DNA of 33,401 nucleotides from Actinomycetes bacterium (lineage in GTDB: Bacteria; Actinomycetota; Actinomycetes; Streptosporangiales; Streptosporangiaceae), in NCBI GenBank assembly GCA_025964575.1, contig JAOPYO010000473.1, positions 1-33,401 on the forward strand. Direction: 5' to 3'. The position numbers were made by a program, and so were the translations under genes. Within the stretch, counting starts at the first letter, position 1. The number at the start of each line of letters is the position of its first letter. Positions 15,037 to 23,727 of the stretch are shown here, in pieces. The notes below the pieces were generated by a model, which made no database searches, was not told the origin of the DNA, and saw only the letters and a program-made list of their open reading frames with translations.

Positions 15037-15999
15037 ATGACACCGAGAGTGGGGATCACCGATACGGCGGCCGCCCAGGCGGCCCGGGACCTGGGGTACA
15101 CCCCTGCCCAGGCACGGGCCTTCCTGGAGAAACAGGTGCCAAGTGGTCGGGTGGTCGCCTCGGATCAATTGCCGTCCCCATACAAAGGCAGGCGCAGCCA
15201 AACCGACCGGTTCCTGCTCATCGACCACGTACTGGCGCTGCCACTGGCCCTGGACCGCCGCGACCCCAGCGGCTTCTCCGCCACCGGCTGTCTGGTCTTC
15301 AAGGAGTACCTACGCGCCACGGGGCGAGCACGGGCGAGGGTCGATCCGTACACGGTCAGCGGCGCCAAGCTGATGGAACAGGTACGGCTGTCCGAGCACG
15401 CGGTCCAGCGCTACCAGGAAAGAGCCGGCGGGCACCCCGACCCGAAGATCGCCCGCGACCAGATGCGTCGGCAACTGTCGCTGGACGCCAGGGCAGCGCG
15501 GCAGCGGCCCCGGTGGACGAAATCCCGTCGGCCCGCGGACTTCTTCCTGCTGGCGGGAGGTCCGCAGGGACAGGAGGATTTCTGCTTTCCGATGTCGGAG
15601 CATGGTGGTGGCGGCAGGCCGTTCGAGGCGCTGACCTGCCTGCACCGCAGCAAGCCGCTGTTCGAGCTGGCCTCGGCCGACCTGGCCAAGCGCGTCACCT
15701 TCCCTCAGGACGTTCTTGCCGCCTTCGATGAACTGCAGCCCGGTGAAGGAAGCCCGGTGTCCCGGTTCAGGGCTGCGATCTCAGAATCCGGGACGCTGTG
15801 CTGGCATCCCCCGCACGGTCATCCCCACCATTCCCAAGCCCGGTTCTACCTGGTCATGAGCTCGATCTTCGTCCCAGTGGCATGGGAGAAGAAGTCCGAC
15901 GTCCCGCTCGTGGCCCTGGACGTCCGCGAGACCCGGCTGTCGATCCTCAAGCGGATGGCAGCCTGGCTGCGCCGTCGGTTCACCCTGCGCATCACCTGA
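15037..15999 (+). CDS. Uncharacterised protein with an apparent internal domain duplication
   Basis: 320 residues; GAGAGGACGCAAGG precedes the ATG. I do not know the family. Two segments look alike. Residues 5-70 start VGITDTAAAQAARDLGYTPA and later have RRSQTDRFLLIDHVLALPL. Residues about 117-190 start VRLSEHAVQRYQERAGGHPD and later have SRRPADFFLLAGG with FCFPM. Only the second copy has HAVQRYQER, a motif resembling HAxxRYxER found in small RelE/DUF4258-like RNase folds. A long C-terminal part (200-320) holds hydrophobic strands (ARFYLVMSSIFVPVAWEKK, VPLVALDV) and a basic end. It follows the PP2C-like gene by 90 bases on the same strand. An RNA-processing or toxin-like role is speculative. 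Confidence 0.65.
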   Translation: MTPRVGITDTAAAQAARDLGYTPAQARAFLEKQVPSGRVVASDQLPSPYKGRRSQTDRFLLIDHVLALPLALDRRDPSGFSATGCLVFKEYLRATGRARARVDPYTVSGAKLMEQVRLSEHAVQRYQERAGGHPDPKIARDQMRRQLSLDARAARQRPRWTKSRRPADFFLLAGGPQGQEDFCFPMSEHGGGGRPFEALTCLHRSKPLFELASADLAKRVTFPQDVLAAFDELQPGEGSPVSRFRAAISESGTLCWHPPHGHPHHSQARFYLVMSSIFVPVAWEKKSDVPLVALDVRETRLSILKRMAAWLRRRFTLRIT

Positions 16000-16062
16000 G
16001 CCAAGGCGTCGGGCCGGCCGCTTACCGGCGAACTCACCAGGCCACCGGGGCGAGCCGGGCGG

Positions 16063-17433
16063 TCAGCCGCGCCGGGGCGCCCAGCGGGCGGCGGTCAGCG
16101 CGCCCAGCACCAGCACGCTCGACGCGATCGCCAATGACAGCCGCAGGCCGGTCAGGATGTCGCCGGCGACGAGCGTGCCGAACAGTGCCACGCCGACCGC
16201 GCCGCCTACCTGCCGCGCCCCGTTCAGCGCTCCGGAGGCCACCCCGGCATATGCCGGTTCGACGGCCTCCAGCAGCGCGCTGGTCATCGCCGGCACCGTG
16301 ACCCCGCCGCCGATCCCGATGGGCAGCATGGCCAGCCAGATCACCCAGTTCGGCGCGGTATGCCCGGCGCACAGCAACCCGAGCAGGCCGACCGCGAACA
16401 CCAGCTGCCCGCCCACCATCGGCAGCTTCGGCCCGAGGCGCCCGGTCAGCCGCCCGCCGAGCAGGTTCGCCGCCGTCACGGTGGCGGTCATCGGCAAAAA
16501 CATCAGACCGGTGACCAGTGCCGAGTCGCCCCGCTCGTTCTGCAGGAACAGGCTGAGCAGGAACACGATGCCGTAGTAGGAGAAGTTCATCGCGAAGCCG
16601 ACCGCGCTGGCCGAGGAGAACGCCGGATGGGCGAACAGCCGCATCGGCAGCATCGGCTCCGCCGTCCGGCGCTCCCACCACACGAACAGCCCTCCGCCGA
16701 CCACCGCCACCACCAGCGCGGCCAACACCGGGACCGACGACCAGCCACGCGCACCGCCCTCGATGAGCCCGAAGGTGAGCGCGCACAGCGCCAGCACGGC
16801 GGCCAGCTGCCCGGGCAGGTCGAGCCGACGACCCGTGCCGGCCGGCGGGGCGTCCGCGCGGGTGGTCAGCAGCAGGCCGACCGCCCCGATCACCAGGTTC
16901 ACCAGGAACAGCGACCGCCAGCCCAGCCCGGCGATGAGCAGCCCACCCAGCACCGGTCCGGCCGCCACCGCCGCTCCACCGGCCGCCGCCCAGATGGCGA
17001 TCGCCCTGGTCCGCCCGGCCGGATCGGGGTAGCCATGCCGGATCATCGCCAGCGAGGCGGGCAACTGCGCGGCCGCGCCGACGCCCTGGACGAACCGCGC
17101 GGCGATCAGCATGGCCGGCGAGACGGCCAGGCCGCAGGCCAGCGAGGCGAGTACGAACAGACCCAGCCCGCAGGCGAAGACCCGCCGCGCGCCCAGCCGG
17201 TCCCCCAGCGACCCGCCGGTGAGCAGCAGTCCGGCGAACATCAGCGTGTAGCCGTCCACCACCCACTGCAGCTGGGTCAGCCCGGCATCCAGTTCCCGGC
17301 CGAGGGTCGGCAGCGCGACGTTCACGATGGTGGCGTCCAGGCTGATCATCAGGAACCCGGTCGCGGCGGCGAGCAGCGTCCACGGTCCGGTCGACCGCGC
17401 GGTGGGGACAGCGTTAGCAACGTGTGTGGTCAC
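16063..17433 (-). CDS. MFS drug/metabolite exporter, DHA2 family (14 TM)
   Basis: A 456-residue protein if started at the GTG at 17433; a further GTG at 17484 would add 17 proline-rich residues but lies next to a palindrome. Family motifs: LDATIVNVALPTLGREL in helix 1, QWVVDGYTLMFAGLLLTGGS, then LGDRLGARRVF (motif A) and ARFVQGVGAAAQLPAS (motif C-like). About 14 hydrophobic helices fit DHA2 (EmrB/QacA/Tcm type) proton-driven exporters. The protein lies in the cytoplasmic membrane and is expected to expel hydrophobic antibiotics or metabolites. The MmyB-type regulator is divergent and most likely represses it. No neighbouring biosynthetic genes suggest its substrate. Confidence 0.92.
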   Translation of the reverse strand: MTTHVANAVPTARSTGPWTLLAAATGFLMISLDATIVNVALPTLGRELDAGLTQLQWVVDGYTLMFAGLLLTGGSLGDRLGARRVFACGLGLFVLASLACGLAVSPAMLIAARFVQGVGAAAQLPASLAMIRHGYPDPAGRTRAIAIWAAAGGAAVAAGPVLGGLLIAGLGWRSLFLVNLVIGAVGLLLTTRADAPPAGTGRRLDLPGQLAAVLALCALTFGLIEGGARGWSSVPVLAALVVAVVGGGLFVWWERRTAEPMLPMRLFAHPAFSSASAVGFAMNFSYYGIVFLLSLFLQNERGDSALVTGLMFLPMTATVTAANLLGGRLTGRLGPKLPMVGGQLVFAVGLLGLLCAGHTAPNWVIWLAMLPIGIGGGVTVPAMTSALLEAVEPAYAGVASGALNGARQVGGAVGVALFGTLVAGDILTGLRLSLAIASSVLVLGALTAARWAPRRG

Positions 17434-17488
17434 CGGACCAGCCTGCGGCGGCGGTGATCTCACCGGCAACGGACGAGGGTGCACCTGA

Positions 17489-17501
17489 CAGGGCTACCCT
17501 G
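17489..17501. promoter_or_regulatory. Palindrome CAGGG-CTA-CCCTG between exporter and regulator
   Basis: A perfect 5-3-5 inverted repeat in the 101-base divergent region between the MFS gene and its regulator. It is a plausible operator for the MmyB-type protein, and its location argues for the downstream MFS start at 17433. No direct evidence of binding. Confidence 0.4.
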
Positions 17502-17534
17502 ACCGCCGAGAATGGGGAACAGGAGGTGGGCCGG

Positions 17535-18356
17535 TTGACCAGGCAGAGCGTGCGGGCACACGAGCTGGGGGCGTTCCTGCGGTCACGGCGGACGCTACTC
17601 GGGCCGGGCGAGGTGGGGCTGTCGGTCGACGGCGTCCGGCGCACGTCGGGGCTGCGCCGCGAGGAGACGGCCCGGCTGGCCGGGGTCAGCGAGGGCTACT
17701 ACGTCCGGCTCGAGCAGGGCCGGGCGCCGCACCCGTCGGCGAGCGTGCTCGGCGCACTGGCCAGGGCGCTGCGGCTGTCCGACGCCGAACGTGAGCACCT
17801 GTTCGCGCTGGCCGAGGAGATCCGACCGGAGCCCGAGCCGGAGGTGCTCGCCTCCGGCGCCCGCCGGATGCTGGAGCTGCTCGCCCCGCCGACCGCCGCC
17901 TACGTGATCGGCCGGCGCAGCGACGTGCTGCTCTGGAACGACAGCGCCGCCGCGCTGTTCGGCCACCTCGTCGACGGTCCCCGCCGGCCGAACAACGTGC
18001 GCTATGTGTTCACCGACCCGGAGGCCAAGGAGATCTTCGTCGACTGGGCCGACATCGCATCGGACTCGGTGGCCCACCTGCGCGCCGCCACCGGGCACCG
18101 CCCCGACGACGCCGAACTCACCGCACTGGTGGCCGAGTTGCACGAAGTCAGCCCCGAGTTCCGCCGACTGTGGCCCGCCCGGGAGTTGCGCCGCAAGGTC
18201 AGCGGACGCAAGGAGCTGAACCACCCGGTGGTCGGCCGCATGTCGCTGGACTACGAGGTGCTGACCGCCCCAGCGGCGACCGGGCAACGGCTGGTCGCCT
18301 ACGCCGCCACACCCGGCACCAACTCGCACGTCGCGCTGCGTCGGCTCCTGGGGTAG
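17535..18356 (+). CDS. Helix-turn-helix regulator with MmyB-like ligand-binding domain
   Basis: The TTG at 17535 is chosen because AGGAGG (17521-17526) lies eight bases before it; this gives 273 residues starting TRQSVRAHELGAFLRSRR. The XRE-type helix-turn-helix is at about 36-63 (SGLRREETARLAGVSEGYYV, RLEQGR). From about 105 comes the MmyB-like domain (AYVIGRRSDVLLWNDSAAAL, FGHL) ending with LRRKVSGRKELNHPVVGRM and the C-terminal LDYEVL. MmyB was first noted in methylenomycin regulation, and such proteins bind fatty-acid-like or antibiotic ligands. It is divergent from an MFS exporter and likely controls it. A strong terminator follows its stop. Confidence 0.92.
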   Translation: MTRQSVRAHELGAFLRSRRTLLGPGEVGLSVDGVRRTSGLRREETARLAGVSEGYYVRLEQGRAPHPSASVLGALARALRLSDAEREHLFALAEEIRPEPEPEVLASGARRMLELLAPPTAAYVIGRRSDVLLWNDSAAALFGHLVDGPRRPNNVRYVFTDPEAKEIFVDWADIASDSVAHLRAATGHRPDDAELTALVAELHEVSPEFRRLWPARELRRKVSGRKELNHPVVGRMSLDYEVLTAPAATGQRLVAYAATPGTNSHVALRRLLG

Positions 18357-18422
18357 CCGGGCTTGGCCCTGCCGGGGCAGGGTGACCACTCACGGCGCAC
18401 AAGGCGTGATCGTAGAACCGGC

Positions 18423-18460
18423 AGAGGCCCGCCCGGAGCGTCCCGGGCGGGTCTCTTTGT
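18423..18460 (+). terminator. Intrinsic terminator after the MmyB-type gene
   Basis: AGAGGCCCGCCCGGA, loop GCG, then TCCCGGGCGGGTCTCT: a 15-bp stem with one G-T pair, followed by TTTGTT. It is the strongest terminator in the window and separates the regulator from the glutamine-synthetase operon. Confidence 0.8.
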
Positions 18461-18475
18461 TAACAGAGCCGTTAC
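18459..18475 (+). promoter_or_regulatory. GlnR-like element upstream of the ligase operon
   Basis: GTTAAC-n6-GTTAC resembles the half sites of the actinomycete nitrogen regulator GlnR (GTnAC-n6-GAAAC). It lies about 85 bases before the ATG at 18558. A second imperfect inverted pair, CTGTT/AACAG, follows at 18516-18539. The match is loose and overlaps the terminator tail, so this is only a candidate. Confidence 0.3.
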
Positions 18476-18557
18476 GCGACCGCCTACGACAGGCAACGAC
18501 ACCTTGATCTACTCCTGTTTAACATCGATTCATAACAGGAAACATCGGAGGTGGTCG

Positions 18558-19877
18558 ATGCAGACCGTGGAGCGGGCAGCGTCGCTGTCCGAACTGGTCA
18601 AGGCGGACGGGATCCGGTTCATCCTTGCGACGTTCGTCGACATGACCGGCAAGCCGTGCGCAAAGCTGGTACCGGCCGAGGCCGTCGACATGTTGGAGAC
18701 CGAGGGTGTCGGGTTCGCCGGATACGCGGCGGGCGCGATCGGCCAGAAGCCCTCCGACCCCGACCTCATCACTTTCCCCGACCCCTCGTCCTATACCCCG
18801 CTGCACGCGATCAAGCCGGGCCTCGCCATGGTCCAGTGCGACCCGCACGTCAACGGCAAGCCATGGCCGTACGCCCCACGCGTGATCCTGCGTTCCGTAC
18901 TCGACCGACTCGCCTCGCGAGGCATGATCACGAAGATCGGTGCGGAGGCGGAATACTTCCTGGTCAAGCGGACCGAGTCCGGCGTGCTGACCGTCGCCGA
19001 TGAAAAGGACACCTCGGCGCGGCCCTGCTATGACGCGCGTGACCTCACCCGGATGTACGACCACCTCACCGAGGTGTCGGCGGTGCTCAACGGGCTCGGC
19101 TGGTCCAACTACGCCAACGACCACGAGGACGGCAACGGGCAGTTCGAGCAGAACTTCAAGTACGCCGAGGCGATGCGCACCGCCGACCGGCTGATCGCCT
19201 TCCGCTACCTGGTGCAGATGCTGGCCGAGCGGCGCGGGATGACCGCCACGTTCATGCCCAAACCGTTCACCGACCGGACCGGCACCGGGCTGCACATGCA
19301 CCTGTCGTTGTGGTCGGCCGACACCGACCAGCCCCTCTTCCCCGCCATCGAGGACGTGCGCGGCATGGGCCTCACCCCACTGGCCTACCAGTTCATCGGC
19401 GGCCTGCTCGCGCACGCGCCCGCACTGAGCGCCGTGGTCACCCCGACGGTCAACTCCTACAAGCGCACGACCGCCTCGACCACCGTCTCCGGCGCGACCT
19501 GGGCACCCCGCCGCGCCACCTACGGCGGCAACGACCGCACCCATCTCGTCCGGATCCCGGACGGTGACCGGATCGAGGTCCGGGTCGCCGACGGCTCGGC
19601 CAATCCCTATCTCGCCATGGCGGCCCTGCTCACCGCGGGCCTGTCCGGGATCGACGCGCAGACCGACCCGGGTGAGCCCGGCGAGGGCGGCAGCGGTGAC
19701 CTCCCGCCCACCCTGCTGCACGCCGTCGAGGCGCTGGCCGCCGACCCGGTCGTGTCCGGCGCGCTCGACGCGGCGGGCGACGGCGTTTCGGCCTACTACC
19801 AGCAGGTCAAACGCGAGGAGTTTCTCGCCTGGCACTCCCAGGTCAGCACCTGGGAAACCGACAACTACCTCGTCTAG
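18558..19877 (+). CDS. glnT: Type III glutamine-synthetase-like ligase (GlnT/gamma-glutamylmethylamide synthetase type)
   Basis: 439 residues; the ATG at 18558 is preceded by GGAGGT. Residues about 10-95 form the beta-Grasp domain, then the catalytic domain. Metal and substrate ligands are visible: Glu130 and Glu132 in IGAEAEYF, Glu190 and Glu197 in NDHEDGNGQFEQN, His246/His248 in GTGLHMHLSLW, and Glu340 in RIEVRVADGSANP. Length and sequence fit GlnT/GmaS proteins rather than GlnA. The enzyme should join glutamate to ammonia or a small amine using ATP in the cytoplasm. Being followed by GlxBCD-type genes, as in the N-methylglutamate pathway, favours an amine such as methylamine. It is the first gene of a five-gene run, 9 bases before the next. 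An N-terminal extension would run back into the terminator. Confidence 0.88.
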   Translation: MQTVERAASLSELVKADGIRFILATFVDMTGKPCAKLVPAEAVDMLETEGVGFAGYAAGAIGQKPSDPDLITFPDPSSYTPLHAIKPGLAMVQCDPHVNGKPWPYAPRVILRSVLDRLASRGMITKIGAEAEYFLVKRTESGVLTVADEKDTSARPCYDARDLTRMYDHLTEVSAVLNGLGWSNYANDHEDGNGQFEQNFKYAEAMRTADRLIAFRYLVQMLAERRGMTATFMPKPFTDRTGTGLHMHLSLWSADTDQPLFPAIEDVRGMGLTPLAYQFIGGLLAHAPALSAVVTPTVNSYKRTTASTTVSGATWAPRRATYGGNDRTHLVRIPDGDRIEVRVADGSANPYLAMAALLTAGLSGIDAQTDPGEPGEGGSGDLPPTLLHAVEALAADPVVSGALDAAGDGVSAYYQQVKREEFLAWHSQVSTWETDNYLV

Positions 19878-19886
19878 GAGCACTAC

Positions 19887-20567
19887 ATGTGCGGCATCGT
19901 CGGCCTGCACCTGAAGGGTGACAGGCATTCCGAACAGCTCGGCGAGCTCCTCGCCGGGATGTTCGTCCAGGTCCGCGAACGCGGCCCGGACTCCGGTGGG
20001 GTCGGCATCTACGGCGCCGACGGCCTCACCGTGCTCAAGGCCGTCGGCGATCCGGTCGATCTGGTCGGCGAGTTCGCGCTGACCTCCCGGACCGGATACC
20101 AGGCCGTCGGGCACACCCGAATGGCCACCGAATCGGCGATCACCCTAGAGGGCAGTCACCCCTTCTCGCCCCGCCCCGGGCTGTGCCTGGTGCACAACGG
20201 CTCGTTCGCCAACCATGCGACGATCCGGCGTGAGCTGGAGGCCGAGGGGATCGTCTTCGAGACCGAGAACGACTCCGAGGTCGCCGCCCGGTTCGTCGGC
20301 TGGCGGCTGGACCAGGGCGATGGCCTGGAGAAGGCGCTCAAGCTGGTCTGTGACAGGTTCGACGGCTTCTACACCCTGCTGATCACCACCGACACGGAGT
20401 TCGCGGTAGTCCGTGATGCGATCGCCTGCAAGCCCGCGCTGATCGCCGAGACCGACGACTGGGTCGCGATGGCCTCGGAATACCGCGCCCTGGCCGGGCT
20501 GCCCGGCATCGAAAACGCCCGGGTGTTCGAGCCCGGACCCGAGGAGGTGCACCTGTGGAGCAAGTAG
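19887..20567 (+). CDS. glxB: Class II glutamine amidotransferase subunit (GlxB/MgsA type)
   Basis: 226 residues; the ATG at 19887 follows TAGGAG. It begins MCGIVGLHLK with the N-terminal nucleophile Cys2 of Ntn amidotransferases, and has RERGPDSGGVGIYG, GHTRMATESA and LCLVHNGSFANH for glutamine binding, then DSEVAARF. It matches the stand-alone amidotransferase domain that, together with the two following proteins, rebuilds glutamate synthase in pieces. In the N-methylglutamate pathway (MgsA) it hydrolyses the gamma-glutamyl amide, passing the amine on. The stop overlaps the next start by 13 bases, so translation is coupled. The gene order is the same as in rhizobial glxBCD. Confidence 0.9.
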   Translation: MCGIVGLHLKGDRHSEQLGELLAGMFVQVRERGPDSGGVGIYGADGLTVLKAVGDPVDLVGEFALTSRTGYQAVGHTRMATESAITLEGSHPFSPRPGLCLVHNGSFANHATIRRELEAEGIVFETENDSEVAARFVGWRLDQGDGLEKALKLVCDRFDGFYTLLITTDTEFAVVRDAIACKPALIAETDDWVAMASEYRALAGLPGIENARVFEPGPEEVHLWSK

Positions 20568-21229
20568 TGCTGGAAGGGGAGGTCCGCGACGTCAACCGCG
20601 CCCTGCGCGCGCTGCCCCCGGGAGCATCCGCCCTCGTCAAGGACCCGCGCGGCCGCCACAACATCGCGGTCGGGCTGGAGCTGCCGATCCAGGTGACGAT
20701 CGACGGCCCAGCCGGTTACTACACCGGCGGGCTCGGCAGTCAGGCGGACATCACGGTCAACGGCCCGGCCGGCTGGGGAGCCGGCGAGAACCTGATGTCC
20801 GGCCGGGTGCACGTCCGCGGCGACGCCAGCCAGGCCTGCGCGGCCTCCGCCCACGGCGGGCTGGTGGTGGTCGACGGCAACGCCTCCCTACGTGCGGCGA
20901 TCTCGCTCAAGGGCGCCACCCTCGCCGTCGGCGGCAGCGTCGGCGCGTTCTGCGGCTTCATGGCACAGGCCGGGACCGTCCTGATCGGCGGCGACGCCGG
21001 AGACGGCCTGGGCGACTCCTTGTACGAGGCCGTCATCTACGTCGCCGGGACGATCAAGGGCCTGGGCAACGACGCGCGGATCGAGGAACTCACCGAAGCA
21101 GACGTCGCCACCGTCCAGAACCTGGTCAAGAGGTGCGGGTTCGACCACATCGATCCGGAGAACGTCTCCCGGGTCGCGTCGGCCAGGACGCTCTACCACT
21201 TCTCCACGCACCACAGCGCCTCGTACTAA
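20555..21229 (+). CDS. glxC: GltB C-terminal-like beta-helix subunit (GlxC/MgsB type)
   Basis: 224 residues from the GTG at 20555, which has GAGGAGG eight bases upstream. It is built of Gly-rich repeats (VTIDGPAGYYTGGLGSQADI, TVNGPAGWGAGENLMSGRVH, VDGNASLRAAISLKGA, VLIGGDAGDGLGDSLYEAVI), the right-handed beta-helix of the GXGXG domain found at the C-terminus of glutamate synthase large subunits. It is structural and probably positions the amidotransferase against the FMN synthase. In N-methylglutamate synthase it corresponds to MgsB. It overlaps the gene before by 13 bases and is 12 bases from the next, so equal expression is expected. Confidence 0.9.
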   Translation: MEQVVLEGEVRDVNRALRALPPGASALVKDPRGRHNIAVGLELPIQVTIDGPAGYYTGGLGSQADITVNGPAGWGAGENLMSGRVHVRGDASQACAASAHGGLVVVDGNASLRAAISLKGATLAVGGSVGAFCGFMAQAGTVLIGGDAGDGLGDSLYEAVIYVAGTIKGLGNDARIEELTEADVATVQNLVKRCGFDHIDPENVSRVASARTLYHFSTHHSASY

Positions 21230-21241
21230 AGGACGCCCCAG

Positions 21242-22552
21242 ATGAACGACAACCACACCTTCCCGCAATCGGTCATCACCGACATCCAGCAGCGCGCCGA
21301 GCTGGGCCGCTACAACATCCGCGGGCTCGGCGCGAAGCGGCAGCTGCCGACCTTCGACGACCTCCTACTGCTGACTGCCAGCGCCTCCCGTTACCCGCTC
21401 GAGGGCTATCGAGAGCGGTGCGAGACCAGGACCGTGCTGGGCGCGCGCAACGCGTCCGACCCGGTCGTGCTCGACATCCCGATCACCATCGCCGGCATGT
21501 CCTTCGGCGCGCTGTCCGCCGCCGCGAAGGACTCCCTGGGCCGGGCCGCCAGCGAGGTCGGCACCTCGACGACCACCGGCGACGGCGGGATGACACCGGA
21601 GGAGCGCGCCTCCTCCAAGACCCTCGTCTACCAGTGCCTGCCGTCCCGGTACGGCTTCAACCCCGACGACCTGCGCAAGGCCGACGCGGTCGAGATCGTG
21701 CTCGGCCAGGGCGCCAAGCCCGGCGGCGGCGGCATGCTCCTGGGCCAGAAGGTCGGCGAGCGGGTCGCGGCGATGCGTACCCTGCCCGTCGGCATCGACC
21801 AGCGGTCGGCGAGCCGGCATCCCGACTGGACCGGGCCCGACGACCTACGGATCAAGATCGAGGAGCTCCGGGAGGCCACCGACTGGCGGATCCCCGTTTA
21901 CGTGAAGGTCGGCGCGACCCGGGTCGGTTACGACGTGAAGCTGGCGATCGCGGCGGGCGCGGACGTGGTCGTCGTGGACGGGATGCAGGGCGGCACGGCC
22001 GCCACGCAGGACGCGTTCATCGAACACACCGGCATTCCCACCCTGGCCGCCGTACGGCTCGCATCCGACGCGATCGCCGAGGTCGGGGCCGATGTGCAGC
22101 TCATCATCTCGGGCGGGATCCGGACCGGGGCCGACGTGGCCAAGGCCCTCGCGCTCGGCGCGGACGCGGTGTCCATCGGCGTGGGCGCGCTCATCGCGCT
22201 GGGTTGCAACGACTCGCTCGACGCGGCCAAGAACGACGTCACCGAGGACTACCGGAAGCTGGGAGTGCTGCCCGGCGGCTGCACCTCCTGCCACACCGGC
22301 GCCTGCCCGGTCGGCATCGCCACCCAGGACGACGTGCTGTCACGCCGCCTCGACCCGGGCGTCGGCGCCACCAAGGTCGCCAACTACCTGCGGTCCCTGG
22401 CCATGGAGGTCACCATGCTGGCCCGCGCCTGCGGCAAGTCCGATGTGCACCATCTGGAGCCCGAGGACCTGGTCGCGCTGACCGTCGAGTCCGCGGCGAT
22501 GGCCCGTGTCCCCCTCGCCGGTACCGACTGGATCCCCGGAGCGCACGGATGA
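21242..22552 (+). CDS. glxD: FMN-dependent glutamate-synthase-like subunit (GlxD/MgsC type)
   Basis: 436 residues. The FMN/2-oxoglutarate-binding TIM barrel of glutamate synthase is clear: ITIAGMSFGALSAAAKDSLG, TGDGGMTPEERAS, GQGAKPGGGGMLLGQKV, then LIISGGIRTGADVAKALALG. The 3Fe-4S cluster ligands are Cys347, Cys350 and Cys355 in GGCTSCHTGACPVGIATQ. With the two preceding subunits it should use a gamma-glutamyl amide and 2-oxoglutarate to form a second amino-acid product: N-methylglutamate if the amine is methylamine (MgsC). Electrons or reduced cofactor would come from the cell's flavin or ferredoxin pool. Its TGA overlaps the ATG of the FAD gene (ATGA). Confidence 0.92.
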   Translation: MNDNHTFPQSVITDIQQRAELGRYNIRGLGAKRQLPTFDDLLLLTASASRYPLEGYRERCETRTVLGARNASDPVVLDIPITIAGMSFGALSAAAKDSLGRAASEVGTSTTTGDGGMTPEERASSKTLVYQCLPSRYGFNPDDLRKADAVEIVLGQGAKPGGGGMLLGQKVGERVAAMRTLPVGIDQRSASRHPDWTGPDDLRIKIEELREATDWRIPVYVKVGATRVGYDVKLAIAAGADVVVVDGMQGGTAATQDAFIEHTGIPTLAAVRLASDAIAEVGADVQLIISGGIRTGADVAKALALGADAVSIGVGALIALGCNDSLDAAKNDVTEDYRKLGVLPGGCTSCHTGACPVGIATQDDVLSRRLDPGVGATKVANYLRSLAMEVTMLARACGKSDVHHLEPEDLVALTVESAAMARVPLAGTDWIPGAHG

Positions 22553-23727
22553 CCTCGGATGTTCTGATCGTCGGTGGCGGCCTGGAAGGTGTGGCCGCCG
22601 CCTGGTCCCTGGCTCAGCACGGCGTGTCCGTCACCGTGCTCGAACGGGAAACCGTCGGCTCGGGCGGGACCGGCAAGTCCAGCGGCATCGTCCGTTGCCA
22701 CTACGGCGTCCCTTCCCTGGCCGCGATGGCGTGGAAGGGCACCCAACTCTTCGAGAACGCCGTCGAGATCCTCGGCGACGAGATCGGCTTCACCCAGACC
22801 GGCTATGTGGTCGGGGTCGGGTCGCAGAACGTCGATGCCCTCAAGGCCAACCTGGAGGTGCAGGCCGGGGTGGGCATCGCGACCGGCCTGGTCGGCCACG
22901 ACGAGGTGGCCGAGTGGTGGCCGTCTGCGCGGCTCGACGACTTCGCGGCCTTCGGCTACGAGCCGCGCGGCGGCTATGGCGACGCCTACCAGACGGCCCA
23001 GGCCTTCGCGGGAGCCGCCCGGCGCGGTGGCGTGACGATCCGGCAGAACACGCCGGTCGGCTCGCTCCTGGTCGCGGGCGACAAGATCGAGGGCGTTCGG
23101 TTGCGGGACGGGTCCACGGTGACCGCCGGGACCGTGGTCCTGGCGGCGGGCCCGTGGTCGGTCGCGCTCGCGGCGGAGGTCGGCGTCGACCTGCCGATCC
23201 GGGCGATGCGCGAACAGATCCTGCTCATCGATCCCGGCACTGATGTCGGGCCGGTGCCGGTCTTCTCCGACCTGGTGTCGCTCCAGTACGTCCGTTCGGA
23301 GACCGGTGGGAAGCTGCTGTTCGGCAACAGCGACCTGTCCCAGCCCGAATGGGCCGATCCGGATGCCTACCGCAACCGGGCCGAAGGCGCGTTCATGGAG
23401 CGGACCGCCGACCGGCTCGCGCACCGGTTCCCCGGGCTCGACGGCGCCGGTTTCGCGGGCGGCTACGCGGGCTGCTACGACGTGACCCCCGACTTCAACC
23501 CGATCATCAGCGCCACACCCGTGACCGGATTGATCGTGGCGGCCGGGTTCTCCGGCCACGGCTACAAGATCGCCCCAGCGGTCGGCGAACTCGTCGCCGA
23601 CCTCGTGATCGAGGGCGCCAGCCGGGATGCACTCGTACCGGAAAGGGACTTTCGGCTGGAACGGTTCACCGAAGGTGATCTGCTGCAATCCCAGCACCCG
23701 TACGTCGGTGCCGGCGAGATGCGCTAG
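22549..23727 (+). CDS. FAD-dependent amine oxidoreductase (DAO family, SoxB/MgdA-like)
   Basis: 392 residues. N-terminal FAD-binding motif DVLIVGGGLEGVAAAWSL (4-21), then LERETVGSGGTGKSSGIVRC around the flavin, a central substrate domain and the C-terminal FAD motif GLIVAAGFSGHGYKIAPAVG. It belongs to the glycine/sarcosine oxidase-beta group. In methylotrophs with the N-methylglutamate route, the SoxB-like MgdA is one of four subunits (MgdABCD) that release formaldehyde and glutamate; the other three are absent here. It may act alone as an oxidase or dehydrogenase on the product of GlxBCD. The ATGA overlap with glxD shows strict coupling. It ends tail to tail with the XRE-cupin gene, sharing four bases. 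Confidence 0.9.
   Translation: MTSDVLIVGGGLEGVAAAWSLAQHGVSVTVLERETVGSGGTGKSSGIVRCHYGVPSLAAMAWKGTQLFENAVEILGDEIGFTQTGYVVGVGSQNVDALKANLEVQAGVGIATGLVGHDEVAEWWPSARLDDFAAFGYEPRGGYGDAYQTAQAFAGAARRGGVTIRQNTPVGSLLVAGDKIEGVRLRDGSTVTAGTVVLAAGPWSVALAAEVGVDLPIRAMREQILLIDPGTDVGPVPVFSDLVSLQYVRSETGGKLLFGNSDLSQPEWADPDAYRNRAEGAFMERTADRLAHRFPGLDGAGFAGGYAGCYDVTPDFNPIISATPVTGLIVAAGFSGHGYKIAPAVGELVADLVIEGASRDALVPERDFRLERFTEGDLLQSQHPYVGAGEMR

Noticed and set aside
16360-17457. 365-codon plus-strand open frame opposite the exporter
   Set aside because: Gln/Arg/Pro/Gly-rich antisense shadow of a membrane protein gene.
21133-22548. Long open frame before the FAD gene on the plus strand (Arg-rich)
   Set aside because: A shadow of glxD; arginine/glycine-rich with no domains. 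Only the part from 22549 is real.
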